In this document: positions 49,791 to 60,431 of the stretch, one piece after another
Layout: every line of letters begins with the position of its first letter
How positions within the stretch are numbered: the stretch's first letter is position 1
Assembly (NCBI GenBank): GCA_016165875.1
Contig: JABBOT010000014.1
Coordinates: 7,917,255 to 7,981,254, forward strand
Direction of reading: 5' to 3'
Source of the DNA: Acanthopleura granulata
Taxonomy: Eukaryota; Mollusca; Polyplacophora; Chitonida; Chitonidae
DNA: 64,000 bases
Notes under the pieces: model-generated
Databases searched by the model: none
Told to the model about the DNA's origin: nothing
The model's input: the letters and a program-made list of their open reading frames with translations, nothing else
Made by a program: the position numbers and the translations under genes

Positions 49791-49860
49791 AATGCGCTGT
49801 CAACAACTTGGCTTCCGGCTGCCATGTTGGGTGCAAGCGTGGCTCTCTCTTCTTGTTGTG
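49791..49860 (-). promoter_or_regulatory. Promoter-like word pair: ETS next to YY1-type ATGGC
   Basis: On the minus strand CCCAACATGGCAGCCGGAAG (complement of 49812-49831) combines a YY1-like ACATGGC with CCGGAAG, an ETS core. In animal genes this pairing often lies at the start site, with the YY1 ATG as first codon. Here that ATG opens a 15-codon frame (MAAGSQVVDSALGSL) that then stops. Suggestive only. Confidence 0.25.
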
Positions 49861-50267
49861 CTATATTTAGCCTTCAGCAGACAATATGCAGAGAAGGTCA
49901 GCTAATTGCCCTTTGATTTCGGGCGTCAGGCGATAGGACTTCGGTAGTGTGTTTGAATAGTTCGACATAATGTATTCCGCACTTTGACATAAGAATTCTC
50001 ATAATTGGGCCTCTGTCATGAGGAGCACTTTTGATAAAATAAACGTTGTCAAATTATCCCACTTTCTGTAACAGTTTTATGTAGACCCACTGGGGCGAAT
50101 TTGATCTGTACAACGAACAGTGTACGGCCTATATGAAGACCTTAAAATTCTTTCAAAATTACAAGGTAGCTTAAGTTTGTCTGCGCAAGCAAAGCGTGTT
50201 GGCATGAGTAAAATACACATCTCCAGATCTCGACAATCTTCTTGTGTATAATCATCCAGGTTATCCT
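49861..50267. other. Unassigned DNA
   Basis: Some CpG (TTTCGGGCGTCAGGCGATAG at 49918-49937). It may belong with the flanking candidate regulatory sequences. Nothing firm. Confidence 0.35.
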
Positions 50268-50362
50268 TATTGATGACTGATTTTCCGCTAATAGGTTTAT
50301 GACAAGCTGTAAGCCTTGAGTTACCACACAGACGGACAGTGAGAAAGAAATTTCCTCGCTCT
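50268..50362. promoter_or_regulatory. Non-coding block with a paralogue at 57194
   Basis: TATTGATGACTGATTTTCCG and CTAATAGGTTTATGACAAGC, then AAATTTCCTCGCTC, correspond in order to TATTGATTACTGACTTACCT, TCAATAGGTTTATGACAGGC and AAATTCCTCTTCA at 57195-57297. About 35 of the first 42 bases match by eye. Neither copy resembles the SINEs or dispersed repeats of the window. Possible duplicated enhancer or low-copy repeat. Confidence 0.45.
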
Positions 50363-51466
50363 TTTTTTTTTTTTGGCGTTTTTTTTTCATATTTTTCTAA
50401 GAGGAAGAATCAGCTGAGGACACAATGAAGCACTGAACAATATAATAAAGAGACTAACTGAATTGATTAAAGGTCTCTACCTTGTAATCAAAACAGACAT
50501 CTGTAAAAATGTGACCTACATGTAGGCTGGCAAGTGGGATAGTAAAAATACTTCTTTCCCCTGGAGTGCTGAAGATGTAATAATTAAAACAAAATTATCT
50601 GCAATGGACATCAGCATTATACAGCGTAGCAGGCAGCAATACTGCAGAGAACAGCAGCAAGTCATGCAATTTCACACTCACCAAGTCCAGCAAACTGTAA
50701 TGGCCACATTTTTTTTTCCACATTTTTCAGTTATCTACTGAGAAAACGTCTAGGAACTTAATGTATTATTAAATACATGTGTAACTATGCATATAAAATC
50801 ACCACTCCATCATATTAAATGTTATATTTCACACATCAAAAAACATGATATATCATCAGAACAAATCTCTATCCACATGGTGTCCATACATGAAACCTAT
50901 ACCGGATTTCATCTGTATACTTATATATGTACAGTATTTTATGAAAAAAGTAAATGAAGAAAAAAAATCCTGGATCCAACATTAAAATGCATCATGCGTG
51001 TTTAATACAAACAAATGGGCGACACGAAAAATCTGTTTGCAGATTGTAAAAAAAAGAAATAAAAAACTTTTTTAAGCCCATGTCCATAGTTCCAGTGAAA
51101 CAATATGAGATACGTATGAGATATGAGATAAACAAGGTATAAGCCAACTTAACAGCCACCTAACACCTATTCATGTCATACCTTACATCTACCTGGTTAA
51201 AAAGCTTTGTTCTGAGGCAGCTGTAATAGCATCAACAACAGGCCTTTTCCATGAGGTAATGGAATCTAGGAATTTGCATACCAAGGCAGGGTCAACTACA
51301 GGTCTCTAATCTGAGCACTGTTTTCAAAAGCCCAAACCAAGAGCGACAGACACGGATATGATGGTACAAGGGTTGCCTAGACACTGGAAGCTGTAGGGTG
51401 TCAAAATGATTGGGAAAGCATTCTGGCTAATTCTGGGTATTAAAACTGACATTTGTTTAATTAACT
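50363..51466. other. Unassigned AT-rich DNA
   Basis: T12 run at 50362-50374 and several A-runs near 50944-51070. No gene. Confidence 0.45.
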
Positions 51467-51545
51467 AATTCATTTATTTATTTTAATTATTTCATCGGTG
51501 TTTTACGTCCTACTCAAGAATGTTTCACTTATATCATGACGATCA
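51467..51545 (-). mobile_element. SINE tail fragment
   Basis: TTCATTTATTTATTTTAATT leads into CATCGGTGTTTTACGTCCTA and CTCAAGAATGTTTCACTT, the shared A/B tail. Body and head are absent, so this is a severely 5'-truncated copy. Confidence 0.75.
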
Positions 51546-51733
51546 GTTTTGATACATTAATATTTAATATAATATTAAAACAGACATAGTTTAAAAGAAA
51601 AGAACACATTTATACAACCTATACCTTAAAAGAAATAGCTTTACTTACTGTTAAATAAAAAAAATTTCTGTCGAAACTGCTTGTTATTTGAGTATTTAAT
51701 AGTTAAGCATCCAAGACTGAGAAGCCTTTTCAG

Positions 51734-52290
51734 GCCGCCATTTTAACAGATTGCTTACGTCATCGTGCTTAGCTTTGCAAAGTAGCTCTTCTGTCTTTGA
51801 AGTTAAAAAAAAATGATCCTGTAGATAACGTAATGGAGGTCTTCAGTTGGGACCCCAGCTCTAGTTCTGTTGATAGTGAATGTAACTTCGTCTTTCAAAG
51901 CTACCAGTTTGAAACGCTGAGGAGTGAGGCTGAGAGCAGTAGTTCGACCGACCACGCATCAGGCTCAAGTGAGTGGGAACCACGATTTCTGGCTTTGACA
52001 GGGGCAATCTGTGAAAGGACAGGTTGCGCTCTCTGCCTTCAGGACATTGCAATTCAGAAACATTTTGGCAGCCTACAGCCACGTACATCTCAAACTCTTC
52101 CCTTTTAGAGTTGGCTTAAACAGAACTTAAAATCCACAAATATCACGATGTACGAACATATTTAGCTGAGACTGGAAATGCACGCTAATTAAATAGGTAG
52201 GAGTAAAACCTTAAGCACAGTGACGTCACAATGAATATTCAAGGGGATGAAAGGATGATTTTCATTGGACAGTCCTAAACATGGCGGGAC
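51734..52290. promoter_or_regulatory. Candidate divergent promoter region
   Basis: GCCGCCATTTT at 51734-51744 is a YY1-type word pointing left. TTACGTCAT at 51755-51763 is a half-consensus CRE. TGACGTCA at 52221-52228 is a perfect CRE. ATTGG at 52264-52268 is an inverted CCAAT box. AACATGGCGGGAC at 52278-52290 is a YY1-like word pointing right. Together they form the best promoter signature in the window. The right-hand ATG (52281) opens MAGLSMCPEQ followed by a possible splice donor CAG|GTGGAT at 52308-52316. Confidence 0.35.
51833..52108 (+). CDS. Short acidic/Ser-rich ORF, unrecognised; possible exon
   Basis: 91 codons from ATG at 51833 (context GTAATGG) to TAG at 52106; the frame is open back to 51773. 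The N-terminal half is rich in Ser, Glu and Asp, with a run of four Ser at about residues 8-11 and another at about 37-40. The C-terminal half holds three Cys in CERTGCALC. The Ser/Glu stretch following SYQFE, then Cys-rich sequence, faintly recalls the P2X7-type zinc-binding intracellular domain that is widely multiplied in invertebrates. This is memory-based, and the usual W-C-x-C core is missing. It sits inside promoter-like sequence, so it could equally be 5'UTR, a pseudogene piece or chance. The antisense frame of 75 codons is its shadow. Confidence 0.22.
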   Translation: MEVFSWDPSSSSVDSECNFVFQSYQFETLRSEAESSSSTDHASGSSEWEPRFLALTGAICERTGCALCLQDIAIQKHFGSLQPRTSQTLPF

Positions 52291-52340
52291 TTTCTATGTG
52301 CCCCGAACAGGTGGATTTTGTAATAAATGACGATGTTTAA

Positions 52341-53030
52341 AACAGTTTGTCTCTTTTACAAAACCTTTAAAAAATGTAAAAAAATAGTAGTCCACACAGT
52401 TTGTATAGCTCTTTCATTTAAGGTGTAGGTTGTATAAATGTGTTCTTTTCTTTTCAAGAAAACTGGTTAATGACTGTTTCAAATCAAGTACTTTCATCTT
52501 AATTCAACATCACTTTTGTAAGTTAATTCTTTCGTAATGCCGATTTTACAATCCATCAAAACAAGAGAGATAATAATTAGATTCCATGTTGACTTGTTTC
52601 CTCTGCCAAACTACTGAGCTTGATCCAGCTTGTTGTCATTTGTTTTCGCCGTTTTTTTACGGTTATAAATTAATTTACTTATATCACGTTTTTTCTGCAC
52701 TATTTCTGTTGTTTGGCCTCGTGGCATTTTACCTCAGTTTTGTCTACACATTAACAAAACCTCAAAGAGATTTGGAACCTTATTCCCATGTGCATCCTAC
52801 ACGCTATTGGCGCATTGAACTGGAGGTCTAATACTCTCCCATACACATGTGAAGATCACCCACTGGGGCAAGAAGATATGCGTTGTTATCGGGACAGGAC
52901 ATATGTTCATGGAATAAGGTAACAAGTCGCATAAAACAACAATATGCACATGGCTATCGCGACTGCACAAGGCATACTCGATGCGTTTCGTTACCTTAAT
53001 TTACGCAGGATTTTATTTTTCATTTCCATT
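52341..53030. other. Unassigned DNA
   Basis: An 81-codon plus frame at 52586-52831 encodes a hydrophobic segment (about residues 30-60, Leu/Phe/Tyr-rich) that could span a membrane, but T-rich DNA gives such frames by chance. Not called. Confidence 0.35.
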
Positions 53031-53104
53031 TAATTTGGGCGTTTAATTTGACATTCTGTTGCATGGTTTAATTTGGGCGTTCTGTTGCATGTTTTAATTT
53101 GGGT
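53031..53104. repeat. Short tandem duplication, about 2.5 units
   Basis: TTTAATTTGGGCGTTCTGTT plus GCATG is present twice, with a third diverged copy (TTTAATTTGACATTCTG) between the start and the second copy. Confidence 0.8.
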
Positions 53105-55284
53105 ACCGGTAAATGGTATGACGAATGACCTTTATTTCAACCTGCATTGGTCAACAAAAATGCATGTTTCTGATCAATAATCAAGAAACCAGTTTCAACA
53201 AGGACGTTTTAACTAAGAAAGTACTCGTACACAATAATAAAAATAAGGAGAGATTCCCACAAGGAGAAGTACTCAACAGTTTCCGATGATGATGGATAGT
53301 CACCATAAATGGTCTTGACCATGAATTAAAGGCTATATTCAAGGTTGACCTGTAATCGAAGATGGACTGATCACCACAGCGACACTCTGAGGTAAAATCA
53401 CGCGGATGTGTCCTAACTTGGACAAGTTAATTAACTCATAAACAAGCAAAAACAAACAGGCCCACTGCTGGACTGTCAGCAACAAATAACCGTTCAACAA
53501 TTATTTAGCTTTATACTGATCTTTGTATGATCACTGCCAGCTCAAAATGGATAACAGATATATTTCCTTATTTTCCTCATCTCATATTTTATTGCTGTTT
53601 CCTGTAATGCTCAAAAACACATTTATTATTTCTAAGATGGTGGTCAGTTTTACATGTGGAAAACATTGGAGTGCCCTGGGTAAAAGCCCCATCTTTGGCA
53701 AGTTTCTGTAGAACCCTTCCACACCGAGTGACTCACAGACTTGCACCGGTCAACTGCTTATCTTTTAGAATAATTGTCTTACCTGAGTAAATGTTATCAT
53801 TTTGACTAATTTTATGAACTACTGAATACATCCATCTAATTTTTTCTTTCTACATGTACATGAATTGCTGTCTGACCCCATTGTGACATCCCTCTTTGCC
53901 ATCCACGATTGAATTTCCTTCACAATGCCAACAACAACACTGGAAAATTGTACCATTTCAATGTGGTCCTGACTTCAATGGGGGAGAGAACATAAGTGGG
54001 GCACAGGAACTGTCAATGATAAGCTTTTTACTCCTTCATCTAAAAATACTCATTACAGTGTGAACAATAATTACAGTCGTCGCAAGCTTGTCATAACTGA
54101 CATACAGTCAGGGATTCTTATTCAACGTTACTGACCATTCGTAAGACATTTGCTCCTTTACTGTATCTTCTTCAATTTACGAGACAAGGTAATCGTATAG
54201 GCCATGAAAGCTTCTCCCGAAACATTGTTTTATAGTGGTTATTGTTAAAAAACATACTAGTTATACATGTATATGTAATATTTACAGGATTAGTTGATAT
54301 GTAAAGAAAAAGTTGACCAATCATCTTGTGCAAGTCTGTGAGTTACTTGATGATATGGGAGAAATTCGACAGTAACTTGCCAAAGCTTTACATTCCCTAG
54401 GTCACACCGGTTTCCACACCACATAAGTAATTTCTGCAATTGTCTGAAGTGTACGACAGAAACTAAGATCTGAAAGTATATGACTAGACAACATGCGCCC
54501 AGTAAACCATCACACTTCACTAGGTGCCAGACAAACCGCCTACCTTAAAAGCTGCAGCCAACTCAGCAAGACCTTTGGACCTCTTTGCCAAAGGACTTGT
54601 TATCTGCAGTGAGAAAAATGGATCATGGCCAATTCAGTTAGATAGGGCCCGGTGTGACCATATATAGATTTACTTCTGAAAAACGAACTGTCAAATTCCT
54701 ATTGCTAAGATATTCTCCTTCAATGATTTATCAGAGGTGTACTGCCTTTGTTTTTTGCTGAATCATGCATCTGTACCTTGGAGTTATACTTTAACAGTAT
54801 CTATAAAAAACAGCGAATTCAAATAGGGCAATCCTTGTCCTTCCTCTATACTCGCGGACCTTGTCATTTGTCTTCCAGAAAGCCACAGAAATCACAAGCA
54901 GAACTAAGCCGGGATACTCTATCGGCCCGAGGGTCATATTCTGCCAGATGAAGAATGAAACCAATAGAACCTGCCTCGCCTTGATAAATCAGCCACTTCA
55001 CGTTCATGAGAGCGGAAGATTCGAAGATTGGCAATACATGGAGGCTCGGCGCATTTCACAGTTAGAGGACTCCTTCCATCTCCTCTGTCTGCTCATCCGT
55101 GTCACATGGCAGCGTTGACATTGTTCATCTGTAGGCTAGAAGGTACAGACTCCAACTGAATGTCTACTGGCGCAGAGTTGTCGACAGGGCAAGAGTTTAA
55201 CAAAAATCCACTTTTTTTTTATTCTTAGGTAAAGTCTTAATTTATATTTTCGTTTTATGGGCAGAATGAACCCTTCTTCAATAT
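53105..55284. other. Unassigned DNA
   Basis: Scattered short frames without recognisable content. The region 54840-55130 is somewhat CpG-richer and has two overlapping plus frames (67 and 85 codons). No gene supported. Confidence 0.4.
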
Positions 55285-55552
55285 CAGAGAAGGGCATAAA
55301 ACAGAGTTTCTGAGGAGACAGTGGCCCTGCTGGTTGGGACAAAATTATAACCGAATCGATTACAAAATTATGTACGTATAATGGACAATCAAAATCACTA
55401 CTATGAAATATGTATCTTGATTCACTTGTACCAAGTTTTGTTGAAATAGGACAGAAACTCTTCACAGTGATTAGTAGCATTTTGAAAGAATTGCTAACAT
55501 AAACTGTATTAACAGAGAAACCAATGGACAACTGATCATCGAACAGTCTAAG
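55285..55552 (-). mobile_element. Dispersed repeat D, copy 2 (left part, interrupted)
   Basis: Homologous to 43995-44280 over GAGGAGACAGTGGCCCTGCT, TACAAAATTATGTACGTATA and GTATCTTGATTCACTTGTAC. The match breaks off at about 55545 after CTGATCATCGAA, where a ~560-bp palindrome follows. Repeat D-like sequence resumes at about 56113 with TACACTTC, matching GTCTACACTCG of the later unit. The palindrome therefore looks inserted into repeat D. Confidence 0.65.
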
Positions 55553-56112
55553 GATGCTCCGATGTTGGAATTTCCATTATAAATGATGCGGACGCTCAAA
55601 CCCAGTTCTGAGACCTGCACTCATTTTTAACCATGCGGCGATGTGGTCTGACTTTCAGAACAGCCCTCAACACCCACGAAACAAGCATAACATTTGCATA
55701 AACAGTTACAATACTTCTCTCTGAAAGCATGTATGATTATGTAATATTCAGCCCATTTAAGGTAAATTTATCACTAGAGGCTGGTACTCCCGAGTGACAG
55801 TTGCGAGAAAACTGTCCACTGTCGTTACGCGTTCAAGTTGTCCGAGTTGATAGGGAGTCGTTTTGAATTTGCATTAGGTGGGCAACTGAGACCGGAACAA
55901 CTTAGAAAGGCTAAATGAAATGGTGTGAAGTCACTACGATTTCCAGGCAATGGTTTTATAACAGTTTTAGACTTATACGTTAGGCATGTTTCTTGGACCT
56001 AGAAGGCCGTTCTAAAAGTCAGACCGCACCACCACACAGTAGAGTATAGGACGGGTCTCAGACGTGGATTTGAGTATCTGAGTCATTTATAATGCAAATT
56101 CCAACATCTACA
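55553..56112. mobile_element. Long palindrome 1: foldback/MITE-like element inserted in repeat D
   Basis: Two inverted arms meet near 55835. Outer pairs are GATGTTGGAATTTCCATTAT (55561-55580) with AATGCAAATTCCAACATC (56091-56108). TTCTGAGACCTG (55601) pairs with GGTCTCAGACG. GTCTGACTTTCAGAACAGCC (55646-55665) pairs with GGCCGTTCTAAAAGTCAGAC (56005-56024). Pairing weakens inward, but TAAACAGTTA and AACTGTTATA-like words still correspond. No open frame. Arms of about 275 bp with no spacer fit a foldback transposon or MITE; a hairpin RNA source is possible. Confidence 0.75.
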
Positions 56113-56490
56113 CTTCAAACAATTTTCAAAGAAATCCGACAAAACATGTAGGAGTAGTGTTTTGAAGACATGTCAAAATATACTGAATGAAAAGAAGGAC
56201 AGACCGACAACTGATCATCGAAATTTAAAATCGATACTCGAAATTGCAATCGATACTGTAGGAATTGTAGACTTTCAAAGGAAATGTTAACATGGCCAAT
56301 AAACAGCAGACAGACAGACAACCAATCATCGAAATGGAAAAATTGATACTATATACTACGTATCAAGATGTAGTCTACACTCGACCAATGTTTCACTGAA
56401 ATCAGACAAAAAATGTAGGAGTCAAGTAGCTTTTGAAAATGTTTACATATTCCGGATAAACAAATGAACAACCGATTGATGCCAGAGAAC
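56113..56490. repeat. Repeat D, tandemly repeated right part
   Basis: At least three related units: 56113-56230, 56257-56345 (shortened) and 56365-56485. Each carries a GAAATCAGACAAAAAATGTA-like segment, and CATCGAAATGGAAAAATTGA-type joints lie between them. The same unit occurs once at 55425-55545 and once at 44150-44280. Boundaries are approximate. Confidence 0.6.
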
Positions 56491-57193
56491 TTGTTAGTAC
56501 ACAGCCGCTTCTGCTCTGCGACCAGTAGAGCTAAAAACTGACAAATCTCTAAGTTTTGGGGAAATGTGGTTTGTCCGTGTCATTTTTCCTCATAGATAAA
56601 TGTTTACCAGATCCAAAAGTCTCACAGAGCAGGAAACATATAGATCAGACGAAATAAAACATACATTTTGAATCTTAAAAAAATAGTAATATACAACAAA
56701 ATGGCTGTTGCCTAAGGTCAGAGGATGGTGGAGTCACGAGGAACAAAGTGTACCTGGCTTTCAGGAACAAGGTGTACCTGGCTTTTGACAGATAAGGTCC
56801 AGGTACTATCATGCAGGTAGCTAGTTATTTGTGCTTTAATCTTTTAAGAAACAATGAAGAGCACACATTACATGTAGGCCCACAATGCCAGGGTTTCTTT
56901 GGCCCAACGCCTTCCCAACGAAGGCAATAGTATACTCCGAAAAAGGCTAAAACATAATTATCATGTTCCCATAAAATGCTTTAAAAGCTTTTATGTACCA
57001 AAAGTTCTGCAGGCTGCACGGAACTTTCGGAAAGAAATCACCTTATCATTATAAGGCATCAGCCTATGAAATCACTTGTAAATCCATGTAATTAGCGACA
57101 ATAAAAAATGAAAAAGCGGCTCAGAGACCTGGGCGACACGAACGAACTAAGCCGATAAAGAATGGGACTGACATAGATACAGAGCGATAGGAG
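56491..57193. other. Unassigned DNA with a 24-bp duplication
   Basis: GGAACAAAGTGTACCTGGCT plus TTCA is doubled at 56740-56787. From about 57035 the DNA becomes more complex and CpG-containing and may join the block at 57194. Confidence 0.45.
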
Positions 57194-57303
57194 ATATTGA
57201 TTACTGACTTACCTTCAATAGGTTTATGACAGGCTAAGCCCAGACTTAGCACGACACCGTTAAAGGCAGATAATGCAACAGAAATTCCTCTTCATTTTTT
57301 CCC
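57194..57303. promoter_or_regulatory. Non-coding block with a paralogue at 50268
   Basis: ATATTGATTACTGACTTACC, TTCAATAGGTTTATGACAGG and AAATTCCTCTTCATTTTTT match the block at 50268-50362 in the same orientation. The middle differs by small insertions (here GGCAGATAATGCAAC). A GATTA core and AGATAATGC (GATA/homeodomain-like) are present. Regulatory role inferred. Confidence 0.45.
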
Positions 57304-58882
57304 CCCAATCTCAAAAGAGGATAATTGTAAATGGCTGAGAGATCGATGTTCACATCAAGACCACCCTTGAATAAATCACAACTGGCAGGCTGCACACCCG
57401 ACATCTACTTCTTGACGCCTCAATTCGGTTTGTCGGTAAAAAGAGCAATGAATCTATTTCTGGTTGTAATTCCCACCTCCCAAACTGACAGGCAGTGAGA
57501 TGTATGAAGAGGTTCTCAGTAAAGGGAGACAATATCACACCAGGCCTCAGGTCTGACAGCCTGAAAGTTGGGGGTATTTCTGCGGGGAGGGGGAGGAGAG
57601 AGGGGCATCATCAAACCTCTTATTTCAAGATGACGTCCTCAGAGCTGCCACTTGTTACCAGGAAAACTTCCCCTCAGTCTGTATAACCTGTCACACCATT
57701 TAGCATGAAAGTGCACATCTCTGATACTACAGATACCAGTCTTCTCAACCCAGAGGGAGTCACACAAGGTTTCTCCCCTTTCCACCCAATGTATTAAGAT
57801 TGGCATCAAATTCAATTTTGATGAAAATTTTGACATTTTCACACGATGTATTTTATACTACTGCAATTCCTCATGACAACCAAGATCCATCTTGAAATAT
57901 ATGCCATTCCTGAAATGTTCAATACAATCATGGATTGCCCTACAAAAACTAACGAAGAACTAAGTCTGTGAATTAAGCATTAATTCTCTCGAACCAAATC
58001 ACTCTTGGTGATGTGTTTTGTAATAAGACAGTCAAAGAGAAGTACGCTACAGAACCACATCAACAATTTTAGGTGTGAAGCACACACAATATACAAAACT
58101 TCACACATTTTATAAAGAACTACTGAACACACAAGTCATCAGAAAGACAAATTTTTTCTCTCTCTCTCTTTCTTTTGTCTTTTACCACCATGTCCTTCAG
58201 GTAGCTTCTCTGTTTACACGGAATTCCTCTCAGCCAAGAATCTTGCTTCACTGACGAAAATCAGCTCACTACAACTCATGCACTGAAGGAAGCATTATAC
58301 TCTTACATGTACCTCCATACTGCACACCAAACCCTCATTTATCTCCTTTCCATACAGTCACGATAAAATTAACATGCAGTCTAGAAATGCATAACCCTGA
58401 CAGCTTTCTGCTGGTAACGAAAAGGAAATGTCCACAGACAGAATGATGAATTATCCCCTGAGAAAGTTGAGAAACATATTTCGAAAGTCTGCAGATCCCA
58501 GCCAATCTCCACACCCTTCCTGACAACGGTCGCCATGGCGATCACCTAGTGCACTTCTTGATTTATATGTAGGATCCAACCATTCATAAGCAGTATGACA
58601 GATACCTGCATAAAAAGTCTCAAGACCTTCATTATGGGTATGCATATATTGGTAATAATCCTTCATCTCTAGACACTAAACGCCTGTTCTGTCACAAATG
58701 ACCATCATTTAGTAACCAGGCGTTCATCTGTTTGTAATTGTAGGGGAGCAGATGTCTTTTGCTCAGAGAAAGACACACATCTTGACAGCGAACAATTTCC
58801 AATCTAGCCATTTTTTGTATCCACATAAACAACTGTGTTGTCCCCAAGTTATACAAAATTTGAAATGAAACAAATTAATGCC
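57304..58882. other. Unassigned DNA
   Basis: G/A-rich run at about 57580-57606 and CT microsatellite at 58156-58168. Short frames only. No gene. Confidence 0.45.
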
Positions 58883-58975
58883 AATTATTTATTTATTTCA
58901 TTGTTGTTTTCTACTGTACTCAAGAATATTTCACTAATATGACAGCGACTAGCATTATGGTGGGAGGAGACTGGG
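58883..58975 (-). mobile_element. SINE 3' fragment (family A)
   Basis: (TTTA)n at 58886-58897, CATTGTTGTTTTCTACTGTA, CTCAAGAATATTTCACTAAT and GCATTATGGTGGGAGGAGAC are the tail and the last part of the body. Flanks AATGCCAATTA (58877-58887) and AACGCCAAATTA (58977-58988) may be a decayed TSD, which would make this a copy born truncated. Confidence 0.8.
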
Positions 58976-59885
58976 TAACGCCAAATTAAAACCTCTGTGT
59001 TACTTTTTGCCATATGAAAATGACATATCAATATTCTTTGCAATGTTGTTTGTGCATCCATCATATCAGAAAATGTCAAAATATCCCTCTGCATCACGGC
59101 TTCATATTACTGTGTTCATATCATCAAAAAAACTGCCACAATAACAATCCTAATCACCATCAGGTGTACAGTTAAACAAATGTTCGTCATATTGGCCGAG
59201 CAGGGCACCGGACACATAAGTTTACTTGTATCAATTCAGCAAAGAGCAAAATCACAACAGAGGCTAGTTTTCATCTCAGTGAAATATCTGTTCTGATCAA
59301 CTACGCACACATGTGTATCTGGAAAAAGTCTGCCCTGATAACAACGGGATGTCACAGGCCCCAACGCAACAAACATAACCTTAACTTTGTTGAAAATGGC
59401 TTAAACAGCCTGAAATCTCAACTTTATCTTGTTCTGGCGAAATTGTATCGATTAATTGGCACTCAAATTATATTTTAGGTGGTCACTGATGATTAATTTG
59501 ATTAAATAAGTGTCTGTCTGGCCACTCCAAAACCACTTGGACCATAGAAATTAACCAGGTTCAAGGACACTTCCTCTGGTGTAAATTATGCATGGAATAC
59601 AGACTAATAATAATGATACAACATCTCTATTTACCAATGCAGCCAATTTACAATGAAACTGTTCCTCCCCCATTCCAAGCCTTCACACATCTAACGTTAC
59701 GAAGAAACAAATTCCATGAACTTCAGTATCAAAAATATGTAACAAAACAGTCAATGCCACAGCAAAGGCAAACGTGTCATTTATTCTTAATTCATTCCTT
59801 CCCTAGATGGTTTATGCGTAAAACAGAAGGAAGGTGATTCGGAAGATTGAAGTGATATCACTTAGGAGACTGAGGGAATTACCGG
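58976..59885. other. Unassigned DNA
   Basis: Nothing recognised; short frames only. Confidence 0.4.
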
Positions 59886-60431
59886 CCTGCGGTGTCTTAA
59901 TTTCACACAGGGTTCATTGATGCTCATCTGTTCCAGTTCATTGCATGCTTTAGCATGAAGCCTTCACATCAAGTCTATATAGGCTGAACTTGTTAACCCC
60001 CCAACCTTCAGAATGAAGAGAAGAAAGGCAACTCCAAATCTTCATCTGCATCGTCTTCATTTCAGCTACTTTATTTGTGACATCATCAGCAATACGCACA
60101 GTGAAGAAATACACAGGCTTATACGCATGCAGCTATGTAGTTAAGGACTGCACTTTGCCGTATATAGCTGGCTACACATGTACTTACACGTAAGTCTGTG
60201 GATTTTTTCACTGTGCATATTCCTGTCGACGCCACAAATAAAAGTAGCCAAATTTAAAGACTATATGATGACTTTAATATTCAGAGTTACCTTCATTCTG
60301 TTTTATTCTGAAGGTTGAGAGGTTGAACAAGTTTAGCTTATATAGACTTCATGAGAGGGCTTCACGGGTATAGAATAATGACCAGCTGAGCATCAACAAC
60401 CCCGGCGTGCGTGAAATCAGGACACTGCAGG
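59886..60431. repeat. Long palindrome 2: ~270-bp inverted arms
   Basis: The arms mirror around 60159. CCTGCGGTGTCTTAATTTCA (59886) pairs with TGAAATCAGGACACTGCAGG (60412-60431). CATTGATGCTCATCTG pairs with CAGCTGAGCATCAAC. CAAGTCTATATAGGCTGAAC (59969) pairs with GTTTAGCTTATATAGACTT (60331-60349). AACCTTCAGAAT pairs with ATTCTGAAGGTT. GCACAGTGAAGAAATACACA pairs with GTGGATTTTTTCACTGTGC. There is little or no spacer. The arms differ by many substitutions and small indels, so the duplication is old. No coding frame and no similarity to palindrome 1. Confidence 0.8.

Noticed and set aside
52586..52831. 81-codon frame with a hydrophobic stretch
   Set aside because: T-rich DNA yields Phe/Leu-rich frames by chance; no splice or conserved context.
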